Assembly: GCA_022793195.1 (NCBI GenBank)
Contig: JAAWCJ010000041.1
Span: 1-44,173, forward strand
Source of the DNA: Lachnospiraceae bacterium
GTDB lineage: Bacteria; Bacillota; Clostridia; Lachnospirales; Lachnospiraceae
Length of the DNA stretch: 44,173 nt
Reading direction: 5' to 3'
Positions 15,714-23,716 of this stretch are shown here, piece after piece. The notes under the pieces were generated by a model that did not search any database, was not told where the DNA came from, and saw only the letters and a program-made list of their open reading frames with translations. Every line of letters begins with the position of its first letter. Position 1 is the first letter of the stretch. The position numbers were made by a program, and so were the translations under genes.

Positions 15714-17900
15714 ATGAAAACCTACAAAAAGAAGGATTCCAAACGGGGAAAGGGGATTGCATCCCTCCTTGTTCTTCTGGCCGTGGTGGCAGGGCTGTAT
15801 TACACGGCCTTGATGGGGCTGGGGGATGAAGGATCCGGAAGCATGAGCGATGTTAAGCTGGGCCTGGATTTGGCCGGCGGTGTCAGCATCACGTATCAGA
15901 CAGTGGACGAAAACCCTTCCGACCGGGACATGGAAGATACCATTTACAAACTGCAGCTTCGTGTGGCGGGCTACAGCAATGAGGCGGAGGTTTATCAGGA
16001 AGGCTCCGACCGGATCAATGTGGATATTCCCGGGGTATCTGATGCCAATGCGATTCTGGAGGAGCTGGGGCAGCCTGGAACCCTGTCCTTCCGTGATCCG
16101 GAGGGAAATGTGGTGTTGACCGGGGATGATGTGGAAAACGCCCAGCCGGCCAGTGCGAAAAATCAGCTGACAGGGGCCACGGAATACCATGTGGCTCTGC
16201 AGCTTACAGAAGAAGGCAGCCAGAAGTTTGCCGAAGTGACGGAGAAAAATGTGGGAAAGGAGATTTCCATCGTTTATGATGGACAGACTGTGAGGACTCC
16301 TACGGTGAGGGAAAAGATCACCGGAGGAAACTGCAGCATTGACGGGATGGCTTCTTATGAGGACGCCAATCAGCTTGCTTCCACCATCCGTATTGGTTCC
16401 CTGCCTCTGGAACTGAAAGAAATCCGCTCCAACGTGGTGGGGGCGAAATTGGGGCAGGACGCCATATCCACCAGTTTAAAGGCCGGCCTGATCGGTTTTA
16501 TCCTGGTGGCGGTTTTGATGATCGTCCTTTACTGGATACCAGGTGTGGCGGCAGCCATTGCCCTGGCTTTCTATGTGGCCCTTGTGATTGTATTCTTGAG
16601 CGCCTTTGATATTACGCTGACCCTGCCCGGCATTGCCGGTATTATCCTGTCCATTGGTATGGCCGTGGATGCCAATGTCATTATTTTTGCCAGGATCCGT
16701 GAGGAGCTGGCGGCAGGAAGGACTGTAAAGAGCGCCATCAAAGAGGGCTTTTCCAAAGCGCTTTCCGCCATTGTGGATGGCAACGTGACAACACTCATTG
16801 CGGCGGCAGTCCTTTTGTGGAGAGGTTCCGGCACGGTGAAGGGCTTTGCCCAGACACTGGCCCTGGGTATTGTACTTTCCATGTTTACGGCCCTTGTGAT
16901 CACCAGGCTGGCGTTAAACGGCCTTTACAACATGGGATTCCAGTCGGAGAAGCTGTACGGAAAGGCAAAGGCGCCCGCCAGGATTGATTTTGTGAAACGG
17001 AAGTATATTTGCATCGTTTGTTCTTTAGCAGTCATCGTCGCCGGGTTTGTATTTATGGGAATTTATGCTGCCGGCGACCAGGGAAGCATCCTGAACTACA
17101 GCCTGGAATTTAAGGGCGGGACCTCCACCAATGTGACGTTCAATGAAGATCTGTCCATGGAGTCCATCCACAGTGACGTGATCCCCCTGGTGGAAGAAGT
17201 GACCGGCGACGCCAATGTGGAGACCCAGAAGGTGACGGGGACCAATGAGGTCATCATCAAGACCAGGACTCTTTCTGTGGAAGAGAGGGAAAGCCTCAAC
17301 AATAAGCTGGCGGAAAGCTATGGTGTAGACAAGGAAAATATCCAGGCAGACAGCATCAGCGCCACCGTAAGTTCGGAGATGAAGCAGGATGCCATCATTG
17401 CCGTGGTGGTTGCCACCATTTTTATGTTGATTTATATCTGGTTCAGGTTTAAGGATATCCGCTTTGCCACCAGTGCGGTACTGGCGCTGGTCCATGATGT
17501 TTTGGTGGTTTTGGCGTTTTACGCCATCGTCAAGTGGAGCGTCGGAAATACGTTTATTGCATGTATGCTGACCATCGTAGGCTATTCCATCAATGCCACC
17601 ATTGTCATTTTTGACCGAATCCGGGAAAACCTGAAGGCCATGGGTACAAAGGCGGAGCTTTCCCAGGTGGTTAACGTGAGCATTAACCAGACATTAAGCA
17701 GAAGTATTTACACTTCCCTGACTACATTTATTATGGTGTTTGTCCTGTTTCTGATGGGGGTGTCTTCCATCAGGGAGTTTGCCCTTCCGTTAATGGTGGG
17801 AATCATCTGCGGGGCTTATTCTTCCGTATTCCTGACAGGGCCCATCTGGTATTTGATGAAAGTAAAGCGAGGCAGTTCGCAGGCTGCAAAAAAGGATTAA
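15714..17900 (+). CDS. secDF: Protein-export membrane protein SecDF (fused)
   Basis: A 728-residue fusion of SecD and SecF, the proton-driven helper of the SecYEG translocon. The SecD half (about 1-425) has one N-terminal helix, the LGLDLAGGVS motif (about 46-55), a large outside domain (about 60-250) and five membrane helices with GMAVDANVIIFARIREEL. The SecF half (about 440-728) repeats the plan with the SLEFKGGT motif, an outside domain and the SINATIVIFDRIRENL helix pair. The ATG at 15714 is chosen for AAGGAGA seven bases before it; an upstream in-frame ATG overlaps scfB and has no site. Tgt follows after three bases and yajC after that, so this is one export/tRNA-modification operon driven from the SCIFF promoter unless an internal promoter exists. 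Confidence 0.95.
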   Translation: MKTYKKKDSKRGKGIASLLVLLAVVAGLYYTALMGLGDEGSGSMSDVKLGLDLAGGVSITYQTVDENPSDRDMEDTIYKLQLRVAGYSNEAEVYQEGSDRINVDIPGVSDANAILEELGQPGTLSFRDPEGNVVLTGDDVENAQPASAKNQLTGATEYHVALQLTEEGSQKFAEVTEKNVGKEISIVYDGQTVRTPTVREKITGGNCSIDGMASYEDANQLASTIRIGSLPLELKEIRSNVVGAKLGQDAISTSLKAGLIGFILVAVLMIVLYWIPGVAAAIALAFYVALVIVFLSAFDITLTLPGIAGIILSIGMAVDANVIIFARIREELAAGRTVKSAIKEGFSKALSAIVDGNVTTLIAAAVLLWRGSGTVKGFAQTLALGIVLSMFTALVITRLALNGLYNMGFQSEKLYGKAKAPARIDFVKRKYICIVCSLAVIVAGFVFMGIYAAGDQGSILNYSLEFKGGTSTNVTFNEDLSMESIHSDVIPLVEEVTGDANVETQKVTGTNEVIIKTRTLSVEERESLNNKLAESYGVDKENIQADSISATVSSEMKQDAIIAVVVATIFMLIYIWFRFKDIRFATSAVLALVHDVLVVLAFYAIVKWSVGNTFIACMLTIVGYSINATIVIFDRIRENLKAMGTKAELSQVVNVSINQTLSRSIYTSLTTFIMVFVLFLMGVSSIREFALPLMVGIICGAYSSVFLTGPIWYLMKVKRGSSQAAKKD

Positions 17901-17903
17901 AGT

Positions 17904-19049
17904 ATGTATGAAATATTGACAAAGGACGGGCGGGCCAAACGGGCCAGGTTTTCCACAGTCCACGGGATTGTGGAAACGCCTGTGTTTATGAATGTGGGGA
18001 CGGCAGCGGCCATAAAGGGAGCCGTGGCCACGGCAGATCTGGAACAGATCGGCACACAGATTGAGCTTTCCAATACGTACCATCTCCATGTGCGTCCCGG
18101 TGATGCGGTGATAAAAAAGCTGGGTGGAATTCATAAGTTTATGTCCTGGGATAAGCCTGTCCTCACGGATTCGGGAGGTTTTCAGGTGTTTTCCCTGGCA
18201 GGCCTCAGGAAGATTAAAGAAGAAGGCGTTTATTTTAATTCCCATGTGGATGGACGGAAGATTTTTATGGGGCCGGAGGAGAGCATGCAGATTCAGTCCA
18301 ACCTGGCCTCCACCATTGCCATGGCTTTTGATGAATGTGCCCCGGCGAAGGCAGAGCGGGATTATATCGAGGCCTCCGTTGCCAGGACCACCAGATGGCT
18401 TGCCCGCTGTAAAGCGGAGATGGAACGGTTAAACGGCCTGTCGGACACCATCAACAAGCATCAACTTCTCTTTGGCATTAACCAGGGCGGGGTTTTGGAT
18501 GATGTGCGGGTAGACCATGCAAAGGAGATTTCAGAGATGGGCCTTTCCGGTTATGCCATTGGCGGCCTGGCCGTGGGAGAGAGCCATGAAGAAATGTATC
18601 ATATCCTGGACGTGACGGTGCCCCATCTGCCGGACGAAAAACCCACATATCTCATGGGAGTAGGGACTCCGGCCAATATTTTGGAAGCAGTGGAGCGGGG
18701 AGTGGACTTTTTTGACTGTGTCTATCCCAGCAGGAACGGGCGCCATGGCCATGTTTACACCAATGAGGGGAAACTGAACCTGTTCAATGCAAAATATGAG
18801 CTGGATGACAGGCCCATTGAAGAAGGATGTGGCTGCCCGGCGTGTGCCCGCTATAGCAGGGCTTATATCCGTCATCTTTTGAAAGCCAAAGAAATGCTGG
18901 GAATGAGGTTTTGCGTCTTGCATAATCTCTGGTTTTATAATACAATGATGAGTGAGATACGGGAAGCGATTGAGAATCATCGTTTTGCCGCATACAAAAA
19001 AGAAAAGTTGGAGCGCATGAACGGCGCAGCCTCAGAAAAAGGAGAATGA
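17904..19049 (+). CDS. tgt: Queuine tRNA-ribosyltransferase
   Basis: A 381-residue cytoplasmic enzyme that swaps guanine 34 of tRNAs with GUN anticodons for the queuosine precursor preQ1. The nucleophile region DSGGFQVFSL (about 90-99), substrate pocket FGINQGG and GLAVGE, second aspartate VDFFDCVYPSRNGRHG (about 262-277) and the zinc site CGCPACARY with a later histidine (VLHNLWF) are all present. Length is normal. The start codon lies three bases after the secDF stop with a weak site, suggesting translational coupling. The stop overlaps the first possible yajC ATG. Confidence 0.95.
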   Translation: MYEILTKDGRAKRARFSTVHGIVETPVFMNVGTAAAIKGAVATADLEQIGTQIELSNTYHLHVRPGDAVIKKLGGIHKFMSWDKPVLTDSGGFQVFSLAGLRKIKEEGVYFNSHVDGRKIFMGPEESMQIQSNLASTIAMAFDECAPAKAERDYIEASVARTTRWLARCKAEMERLNGLSDTINKHQLLFGINQGGVLDDVRVDHAKEISEMGLSGYAIGGLAVGESHEEMYHILDVTVPHLPDEKPTYLMGVGTPANILEAVERGVDFFDCVYPSRNGRHGHVYTNEGKLNLFNAKYELDDRPIEEGCGCPACARYSRAYIRHLLKAKEMLGMRFCVLHNLWFYNTMMSEIREAIENHRFAAYKKEKLERMNGAASEKGE

Positions 19050-19051
19050 AT

Positions 19052-19360
19052 ATGAGTTTATTAGCAGCCAGCGGCGGTGGCATGGGTGGTGTAGGATTTT
19101 GGGTGATCTATATCGTTGTCATTGTTGCTTTCATGTATTTTATTGCAATCCGTCCTCAGAGAAAGCAGCAGAAGCAGCTTCAGGCGTTGATTTCCAGCAT
19201 GGAAGTGGGCGACAGTGTGGAGACCACAAGCGGTTTTTACGGCGTTATCATCGACATTACGGATGATATGGTCATCGTGGAGTTTGGTGGAAATAAAAAC
19301 TGCAGGATTCCCATGGTTAAGACGGCCATCACACGTGTGGAAAAGGCCGGCGGTGAGTAA
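19052..19360 (+). CDS. yajC: Preprotein translocase accessory subunit YajC
   Basis: A small single-span membrane protein (102 residues) that associates with SecDF. It has a short glycine-rich N-terminus, one membrane helix (about 13-33, VIYIVVIVAFMYFIAIRPQ) with the diagnostic RPQRKQQKQ just inside, and a basic/beta C-terminal domain (VGDSVETTSGFYGVI). Two starts are possible: ATG 19046 overlaps the tgt stop, but AAGGAG at about 19038-19043 sits two bases from it and nine from ATG 19052, so I prefer 19052. It ends the scfA-to-yajC operon; no strong terminator is visible after it. Confidence 0.93.
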   Translation: MSLLAASGGGMGGVGFWVIYIVVIVAFMYFIAIRPQRKQQKQLQALISSMEVGDSVETTSGFYGVIIDITDDMVIVEFGGNKNCRIPMVKTAITRVEKAGGE

Positions 19361-19388
19361 AACAGGGAAACTCAGTCTGTTTGCAGGA

Positions 19389-19417
19389 TTGACGAATCCT
19401 GGCCGGCGTGTTATAGT
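19389..19417 (+). promoter_or_regulatory. Promoter for the riboswitch-DUF1576 unit
   Basis: TTGACG (19389-19394), exactly 17 bases, TATAGT (19412-19417). Transcription would begin near 19424, just before the riboswitch aptamer. Confidence 0.7.
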
Positions 19418-19429
19418 AGTGAGAGAAAA

Positions 19430-19536
19430 GAAGGCTCCGATTGCTGACGGGCAGACGTGAAGAACACGGTGCAGCCGGAGTCCATATGAGCCGACCGTCT
19501 GGGCAGCATTTGTATTTGCGAATGCTGCCCTTTTTT
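19430..19536 (+). promoter_or_regulatory. Candidate ZTP (pfl motif) riboswitch with terminator
   Basis: The leader can form P1 from GGCTCCG (19433-19439) with CGGAGTCC (19476-19483, one bulge), a short inner hairpin near 19454-19469, and a pseudoknot of GACGG (19446-19450) with CCGTC (19495-19499). The 3' segment reads CCGTCTGGGCA, close to the conserved CCGCCTGGGC of the pfl motif. That GGGCA is also the left arm of a perfect 10-bp terminator (19501-19510 with 19521-19530, then T6), the usual expression platform of this class. ZTP riboswitches sense the purine intermediate ZTP/ZMP, which rises when 10-formyl-tetrahydrofolate is short. Fold read by eye; no covariance model was run. Confidence 0.75.
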
Positions 19537-19557
19537 ACACAGAAGGAGGGTATCAGT

Positions 19558-20901
19558 ATGAGTGAGAAAACGTGGGACAGCAGTAAAATGATTTTGCGGG
19601 CGCTTTTGGGATTTTCCGTGGCATTTTTAATGGGGGCGCTCTGTGCCGGAAACTGGGGAGAACTGATTCCGGGATTTGTGCGGATTAATACCCGGCCATC
19701 CCAGTTTACCATGGATTATTTTGTCCTTGGGGGACTGGGGAGCGCATTTTTAAATACAGGCCTGATCGGCCTGATCTGTTGTGGCGTCCTGTATTTCAGT
19801 AAGGCGAAATGTACCGGCCTTACGGTGGCGGCTTTCTGGCTGAATGTGGGGTACGGGACGTTTGGCATGAACTGTGTCAACATCTGGCCCTTCATCTTCG
19901 GTGTGTGGGTGTATTCCAGAATTAAAAAGGTATCTTTCGGAAGTGTTGCCAACTTGTCTCTGTTCGCCACAGCCCTAGCGCCCTTTGCCAGTGAGTTTAT
20001 CTTTCGGTATCCAGGCCAGGAAGCGTCGGGATTTTCCTTTGTGGGCCTTGTGATAGCGATTGTATTCGGGATTGTTGTGGGGTGCGTGATGCCTGCCCTT
20101 TGCGCCCACTCACCTAATTTCCATAAAGGTTATGACCTGTATAATGCAGGTCCTGCAGCAGGATTTCTGGCGTTTTTTATGTTTTGCGTCTTTTTCAAAT
20201 CGGCAGGTGTGGAGGTGCCTTCCAACACGAACCTGGGAGACGGGGAACAGCTTTTTGTCAGTGTATTTTTTGGAATTGTCTTTGTATTATTCCTGATTGT
20301 CGCTTATCTGATGGATAAGGACTGTTTCCGGGATTATAAGAAGCTGTGGAAAAATGACAGCTACAAGACGGACTATACAGAAGCTTTCGGAATTCCGGCT
20401 ACGTTTGTGAATATTGGGCTGTACGGGTTGTTTATTCTTCTTTATTTTAATATTGTCCATGGAATGACTATGGTGGATGGCAGTGTGGCTTTCACAGGGG
20501 TAAAATTTACAGGAGCCACCATGGGGGCCCTCATGTGTATGATGTCCTTCAGCGCTCAGGGGGCGCAGCCCAGAACAGTGTTCCCGATTCTTGTGGGGTA
20601 TGGAGTGGCGTCTTTACTTCCCTTTGCCATGTTTGCGGCGGGAATTGCACCGGCCCAGAGCTGGACTTTAGTTACCCAGGGGATTTTGGTGGGCGTAGCC
20701 TTTGCAAGTGGCCTCGCGCCGGTCAGTGGGAAGTTTGGATTTTTTGCCGGTGTGGCGGCCGGGGCAATCCACGCGATTTTGGTGACCAGCGTTCCGCTGA
20801 TCCATGGAGGGTTCCTTCTTTACAACGGAGGTTTTACAGCCGGAATCGTGGCCTTTCTGCTGATTCCTGTACTGGAATGTTTCAGAAAGCCGAGAGACTA
20901 A
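19558..20901 (+). CDS. DUF1576 multi-pass membrane protein
   Basis: A 447-residue integral membrane protein with about eleven or twelve hydrophobic helices and two internal halves that look related: each carries a glycine-rich segment (about residues 190-205, [16 protein letters not shown]; about 415-430, [16 protein letters not shown]). The LxYNxGxxAG repeats suggest a transporter built from inverted or direct duplicated halves. Family match is to DUF1576, function unknown. AGGAGG at 19543-19548 fits ATG 19558. It is a single-gene unit with its own promoter and what appears to be a ZTP riboswitch, so it may carry a folate, purine or one-carbon compound; that is inference. A strong terminator follows at 20908. 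Confidence 0.85.
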   Translation: MSEKTWDSSKMILRALLGFSVAFLMGALCAGNWGELIPGFVRINTRPSQFTMDYFVLGGLGSAFLNTGLIGLICCGVLYFSKAKCTGLTVAAFWLNVGYGTFGMNCVNIWPFIFGVWVYSRIKKVSFGSVANLSLFATALAPFASEFIFRYPGQEASGFSFVGLVIAIVFGIVVGCVMPALCAHSPNFHKGYDLYNAGPAAGFLAFFMFCVFFKSAGVEVPSNTNLGDGEQLFVSVFFGIVFVLFLIVAYLMDKDCFRDYKKLWKNDSYKTDYTEAFGIPATFVNIGLYGLFILLYFNIVHGMTMVDGSVAFTGVKFTGATMGALMCMMSFSAQGAQPRTVFPILVGYGVASLLPFAMFAAGIAPAQSWTLVTQGILVGVAFASGLAPVSGKFGFFAGVAAGAIHAILVTSVPLIHGGFLLYNGGFTAGIVAFLLIPVLECFRKPRD

Positions 20902-20907
20902 AAAAAT

Positions 20908-20960
20908 AAAGGGGCTGTCGCAAAATATCAGGATATTTTATATTTTGCAACAGCCCCTTT
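20908..20960 (+). terminator. Terminator hairpin of the dispersed GGGGCTGT family
   Basis: Left arm 20908-20928 pairs with 20940-20960 over 21 positions with one mismatch. Related sequences occur at 13375-13392 (left half only) and 43564-43612. Confidence 0.85.
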
Positions 20961-21049
20961 GGAACACTCGGAGGGGTTTACAGAAAAGAATAAAACTGCT
21001 ATACTACGTAGAGAATAAATATGAAAATCTATTATACAGGAGGAACGTC

Positions 21050-21259
21050 ATGGCTCAGGTGACAAAGGATACATTAATTGGTGATGCAATTCGTATGGAT
21101 CAGGGAATCATCCCTATTTTGATGGGGGCAGGTATGCACTGTATCGGCTGCCCTTCCGCCCAGGGGGAATCGCTGGCAGAGGCCGCTATGGTGCATGGGA
21201 TTGATGCCGACAGTTTAGTTAATGCGGTAAATGAGTATCTGACTGCCAAGGCGCAGTAA
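21050..21259 (+). CDS. DUF1858 protein with CxxC (redox-disulfide family)
   Basis: A 69-residue cytoplasmic protein of the DUF1858 / hybrid-cluster-protein-associated redox disulfide family. It begins with the typical [14 protein letters not shown] segment and holds a CIGC motif in [13 protein letters not shown] (about residues 29-41), then a helical tail. Family members often occur near hybrid cluster proteins or stand alone; a role in redox or iron-sulfur chemistry is suspected. AGGAGG at about 21039-21044 fits this ATG; an upstream in-frame start at 20945 lies in the preceding terminator and is rejected. It is monocistronic, with a palindromic repeat after it. Confidence 0.88.
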   Translation: MAQVTKDTLIGDAIRMDQGIIPILMGAGMHCIGCPSAQGESLAEAAMVHGIDADSLVNAVNEYLTAKAQ

Positions 21260-21302
21260 AGAACAGAGAAGAAGGTAGGAGTAACGAAAAGCATCTGACT
21301 TT

Positions 21303-21372
21303 TATGTCTGCCCAGCGCCCCTGCCTCTGCGTATTAAACAAACGCAGAGGCAGGGGCGCCGGGCATATATAA
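21303..21372. repeat. Short palindromic repeat (GGCGCCCC-GCC family)
   Basis: Perfect 18-base arms (21315-21332 and 21342-21359), extended outward by TGCCC/GGGCA with a mismatch. The outer right arm resembles the arm of the larger palindrome at 26686-26920. It follows the DUF1858 gene and has no T-tract. Confidence 0.7.
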
Positions 21373-21403
21373 ACTGAGAAATAGTTTTAAGGGGGAGTAT
21401 GGT

Positions 21404-22387
21404 ATGAGCGATTTTACTGAACTTGTGGAGCTTTGCAGGGGACATAATGTCTATATTCAGACACATAATTTTCCGGATCCGGATGCAATCGCTTCCGCAT
21501 ATGGACTGCAGAAGCTGCTTTCTGTTTACGGCGTACCTTCAAAGCTCTGCTATGACGGCAGGATTGACAAGCTGAGTGCGTCTAAAATGTTGGACATGTT
21601 TCATATTCAGATGTCAAATTATGAAAGTCTGGCTGTGGATATGGAGGAAAAGGACTATATTATTTGTGTGGATACGCAGAAGAACAGTGGAAATGTGACG
21701 GATTTTAAAGGAGATGAGGTGGCCTGTATCGACCATCATCCTACTTTTGTTCCTGTGGAGTATCAATATCGGAACATCCGTATCACAGGGGCATGCTCCA
21801 CATTGATTGCTGAATATTATGTTTTACAGGGGCACACCCCGGATAAAGACACAGCCGCAGCTTTGCTTTATGGGCTGAAAATGGATACGCTGCAGTTTAC
21901 GCGGGGGGTGACAGATTTGGACATTAAAATGTTTGAATTTCTATTTTCCCACTGTGACCGGGAGAAACTGGCGCGGCTTGAAAGAAATAATATGGAATTT
22001 GATGATTTAAAAGCGTATGGGGCGGCCATTGAAAGTATAGAACTTTATGATAAAACAGGGTTTTCCTGTATTCCGTTTCCCTGTCCGGACGCATTGATTG
22101 CAATCCTTTCGGATTTTATCCTTGCCTTGATCGAAGTAGAAGTGGCGGTTGTATCTTCTTACAGGGAGGATGGCATAAAGCTTTCTGTTCGATCTGAAGA
22201 CCCAAAGATCCATGCGGGAAACTTGGTCCACAGTGCATTGGAAGGCATAGGAAGCGGCGGCGGCCATGCCACTATGGCTGGAGGAATGATACGCCGGGAG
22301 CAGAAAGCGGCTCTGGGACGTTATCCGGGAGACGCTGTCAGAAATTTGTTTTTAAAAGTTTTGGACGATATGAAACAACAAATATAA
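21404..22387 (+). CDS. DHH/DHHA1 family phosphoesterase
   Basis: A 327-residue soluble phosphoesterase. The DHH domain shows the metal ligands THNFPDPDAIAS (about 21-32), VDTQ (about 89-92) and DHHP (about 110-113). The C-terminal DHHA1 domain carries GSGGGHATMAGG (about 283-294). This layout matches NrnA-like enzymes that degrade very short RNA or linear dinucleotides such as pApA; the true substrate is not readable. It lacks the membrane and GGDEF parts of GdpP. Start ATG 21404 has GGGGGAG upstream. The gene ends seven bases before the convergent Spo0A-like gene, with no clear terminator between. Confidence 0.9.
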   Translation: MSDFTELVELCRGHNVYIQTHNFPDPDAIASAYGLQKLLSVYGVPSKLCYDGRIDKLSASKMLDMFHIQMSNYESLAVDMEEKDYIICVDTQKNSGNVTDFKGDEVACIDHHPTFVPVEYQYRNIRITGACSTLIAEYYVLQGHTPDKDTAAALLYGLKMDTLQFTRGVTDLDIKMFEFLFSHCDREKLARLERNNMEFDDLKAYGAAIESIELYDKTGFSCIPFPCPDALIAILSDFILALIEVEVAVVSSYREDGIKLSVRSEDPKIHAGNLVHSALEGIGSGGGHATMAGGMIRREQKAALGRYPGDAVRNLFLKVLDDMKQQI

Positions 22388-22394
22388 AGGGCAG

Positions 22395-22742
22395 TTAAAT
22401 GAGATCCTTTGCCTCATTTTCAAAATATTCAGCAAAGATTTCAATAATTTCTTTAGGATAAGGAGTTTTATTTTTCCAGAAGGGGTTATCTGTCATCTTT
22501 GCCAGCATACTGGCTCCATCGTTTCGCATCATGACATCCCGAACTGTCCGGATGTTTTTTTCCACATTTGTAACCTCAGTATGGCACATTTCGGCAACGG
22601 GAATATATATTTCTTTTCGGATATTTTGTAAACGCTGGGGTTCTTTAGCGGCCAGGGCTACGGATAGGATAAAATGTTGATATCCACAGTAATGACGAAA
22701 TACGCCCACAGATTGTAAGGCTAGGTGGATGGATTGTTTCAC
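22395..22742 (-). CDS. Stand-alone Spo0A-type DNA-binding domain
   Basis: A 115-residue protein that covers only the Spo0A C-terminal effector domain: GVFRHYCGYQHFILSVALAA, then EIYIPVAEMCHTEVTNVEKN (recognition-helix region) and an ending PKEIIEIFAEYFENEAKDLI. There is no receiver domain, so it cannot be switched by phosphorylation. I choose GTG 22742 because AAAGGAGG at 22751-22758 fits it; residues upstream of that GTG in the same frame read as non-coding. It could bind Spo0A boxes and compete with or modulate Spo0A. The neighbouring small coiled-coil gene on the same strand and the CotJB-like gene point to a sporulation-related patch. Confidence 0.8.
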   Translation of the reverse strand: MKQSIHLALQSVGVFRHYCGYQHFILSVALAAKEPQRLQNIRKEIYIPVAEMCHTEVTNVEKNIRTVRDVMMRNDGASMLAKMTDNPFWKNKTPYPKEIIEIFAEYFENEAKDLI

Positions 22743-22948
22743 AGAAAAGTCCTCCTTTGTATATACTTTCGCGAAAAACAGGACAAAAATCCATGAAAGA
22801 GAAAAAAGCAGATTGGATTGGGTCAAAGTAATAAGCATTTTCTCCTACAGGATGAGCCGTTTCTTACAAAATGAGGGACATCTCTCCGACAAATCAATGA
22901 CCTGTCTTTTGAGACATCCCCATTTGAATAACTTTATTTCAGCGATAG

Positions 22949-23095
22949 TTATTTTTCTGGCAGTACATAGATTTCGATGAGTTTTTGCAGAGTAGTGTTT
23001 AATTGTCGAACGATTTGGTAAAGTTGCTCGTTTTCGATTTCAAGTCTCTGGATCCGGTTCTGCATGGCTTCTTCATTTCTAGCGCCCTTATCCAT
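22949..23095 (-). CDS. 48-aa coiled-coil small protein
   Basis: A short ORF of 48 residues (MDKGARNEEAMQNRIQRLEI at the start, ending YVLPEK). From residue 10 to 42 it is a regular heptad-type amphipathic helix with leucine/isoleucine at the a and d positions, so it likely dimerises or binds another coil. A purine-rich GGGGGTT precedes the ATG by about nine bases. It lies 206 bases upstream of the Spo0A-like gene on the same strand. Family not recognised. Coding status rests on codon pattern, ribosome site and the clean heptads. Confidence 0.6.
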   Translation of the reverse strand: MDKGARNEEAMQNRIQRLEIENEQLYQIVRQLNTTLQKLIEIYVLPEK

Positions 23096-23384
23096 AGTGT
23101 TAACCCCCATTTTGTTTAATCTTCTGCGTTCTAAAACTATAAAACTATTATAGTGTAAAACAATAAAAAAGTATAGAGGAATTCATCGACAAATAATTAC
23201 AAAATGAGACTACTTAAAGATATATATGAAATTAGCTCAGGAAAATACTAAACTTTTTGTATAGAAGAAAATACATATATGGAAGTGTTAATAGAAACAA
23301 ATAGAAAAACTTTGGATAGATGATTGAACTTTTCTCAAACTGCCATACTAATAAGCAGAAAGCGTAGCAGAGAGGAGAATAGAG
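23096..23384. other. AT-rich intergenic region
   Basis: No gene is visible. It should hold the promoter of the 48-residue gene (minus strand) and of the CotJB-like gene (plus strand). CATACTAAT at about 23343-23351 resembles a sporulation sigma-E -10 element, but the match is weak. Confidence 0.4.
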
Positions 23385-23570
23385 ATGAAAAATATCCATG
23401 AAGATGAAGCGAAGCTGGAAAGGTTGAACGAAATCAGTTACATGCTGAATGACTTATCGTTTTATATGGATACTCACCCGGCTGATGGACGGGCTGTGGA
23501 TTGGTTCGATGAGTATAATGCTGAAAGGAAGGAGCTTTTGGAAGCCTTTGAGGCACGGGAGAAATCATAA
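23385..23570 (+). CDS. CotJB-like spore coat protein, orphan
   Basis: A 61-residue acidic protein. The segment LNDLSFYMDTHPADGRAVDWF followed by YNAERKELLEAFEA follows the CotJB pattern (helix, LYLDTHP-like motif, helix). CotJB normally sits in a cotJA-cotJB-cotJC operon and helps assemble the inner spore coat; neither partner gene is here. GAGAGGAG precedes the ATG by about nine bases. It may be a paralogue with a different partner. Family call is good; a coat role here is inferred. Confidence 0.75.
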   Translation: MKNIHEDEAKLERLNEISYMLNDLSFYMDTHPADGRAVDWFDEYNAERKELLEAFEAREKS

Positions 23571-23600
23571 AAGGGGAGGAAGCTTGAGCGACTGTCTGGG

Positions 23601-23629
23601 TTGACAGGCTGATTTTCATTTTTTATACT
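23601..23629 (+). promoter_or_regulatory. Consensus promoter for the P-type ATPase gene
   Basis: TTGACA (23601-23606), exactly 17 bases, TATACT (23624-23629). It lies 88 bases before the start codon. Confidence 0.8.
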
Positions 23630-23716
23630 AAAGATATCGTCAGCTGATTAGGCCGTGGATATTCCGGCCTGCATGGTTGACGGTTTGCAGAGCAGCAAAA
23701 GAGGAGGCGTCTGTTT

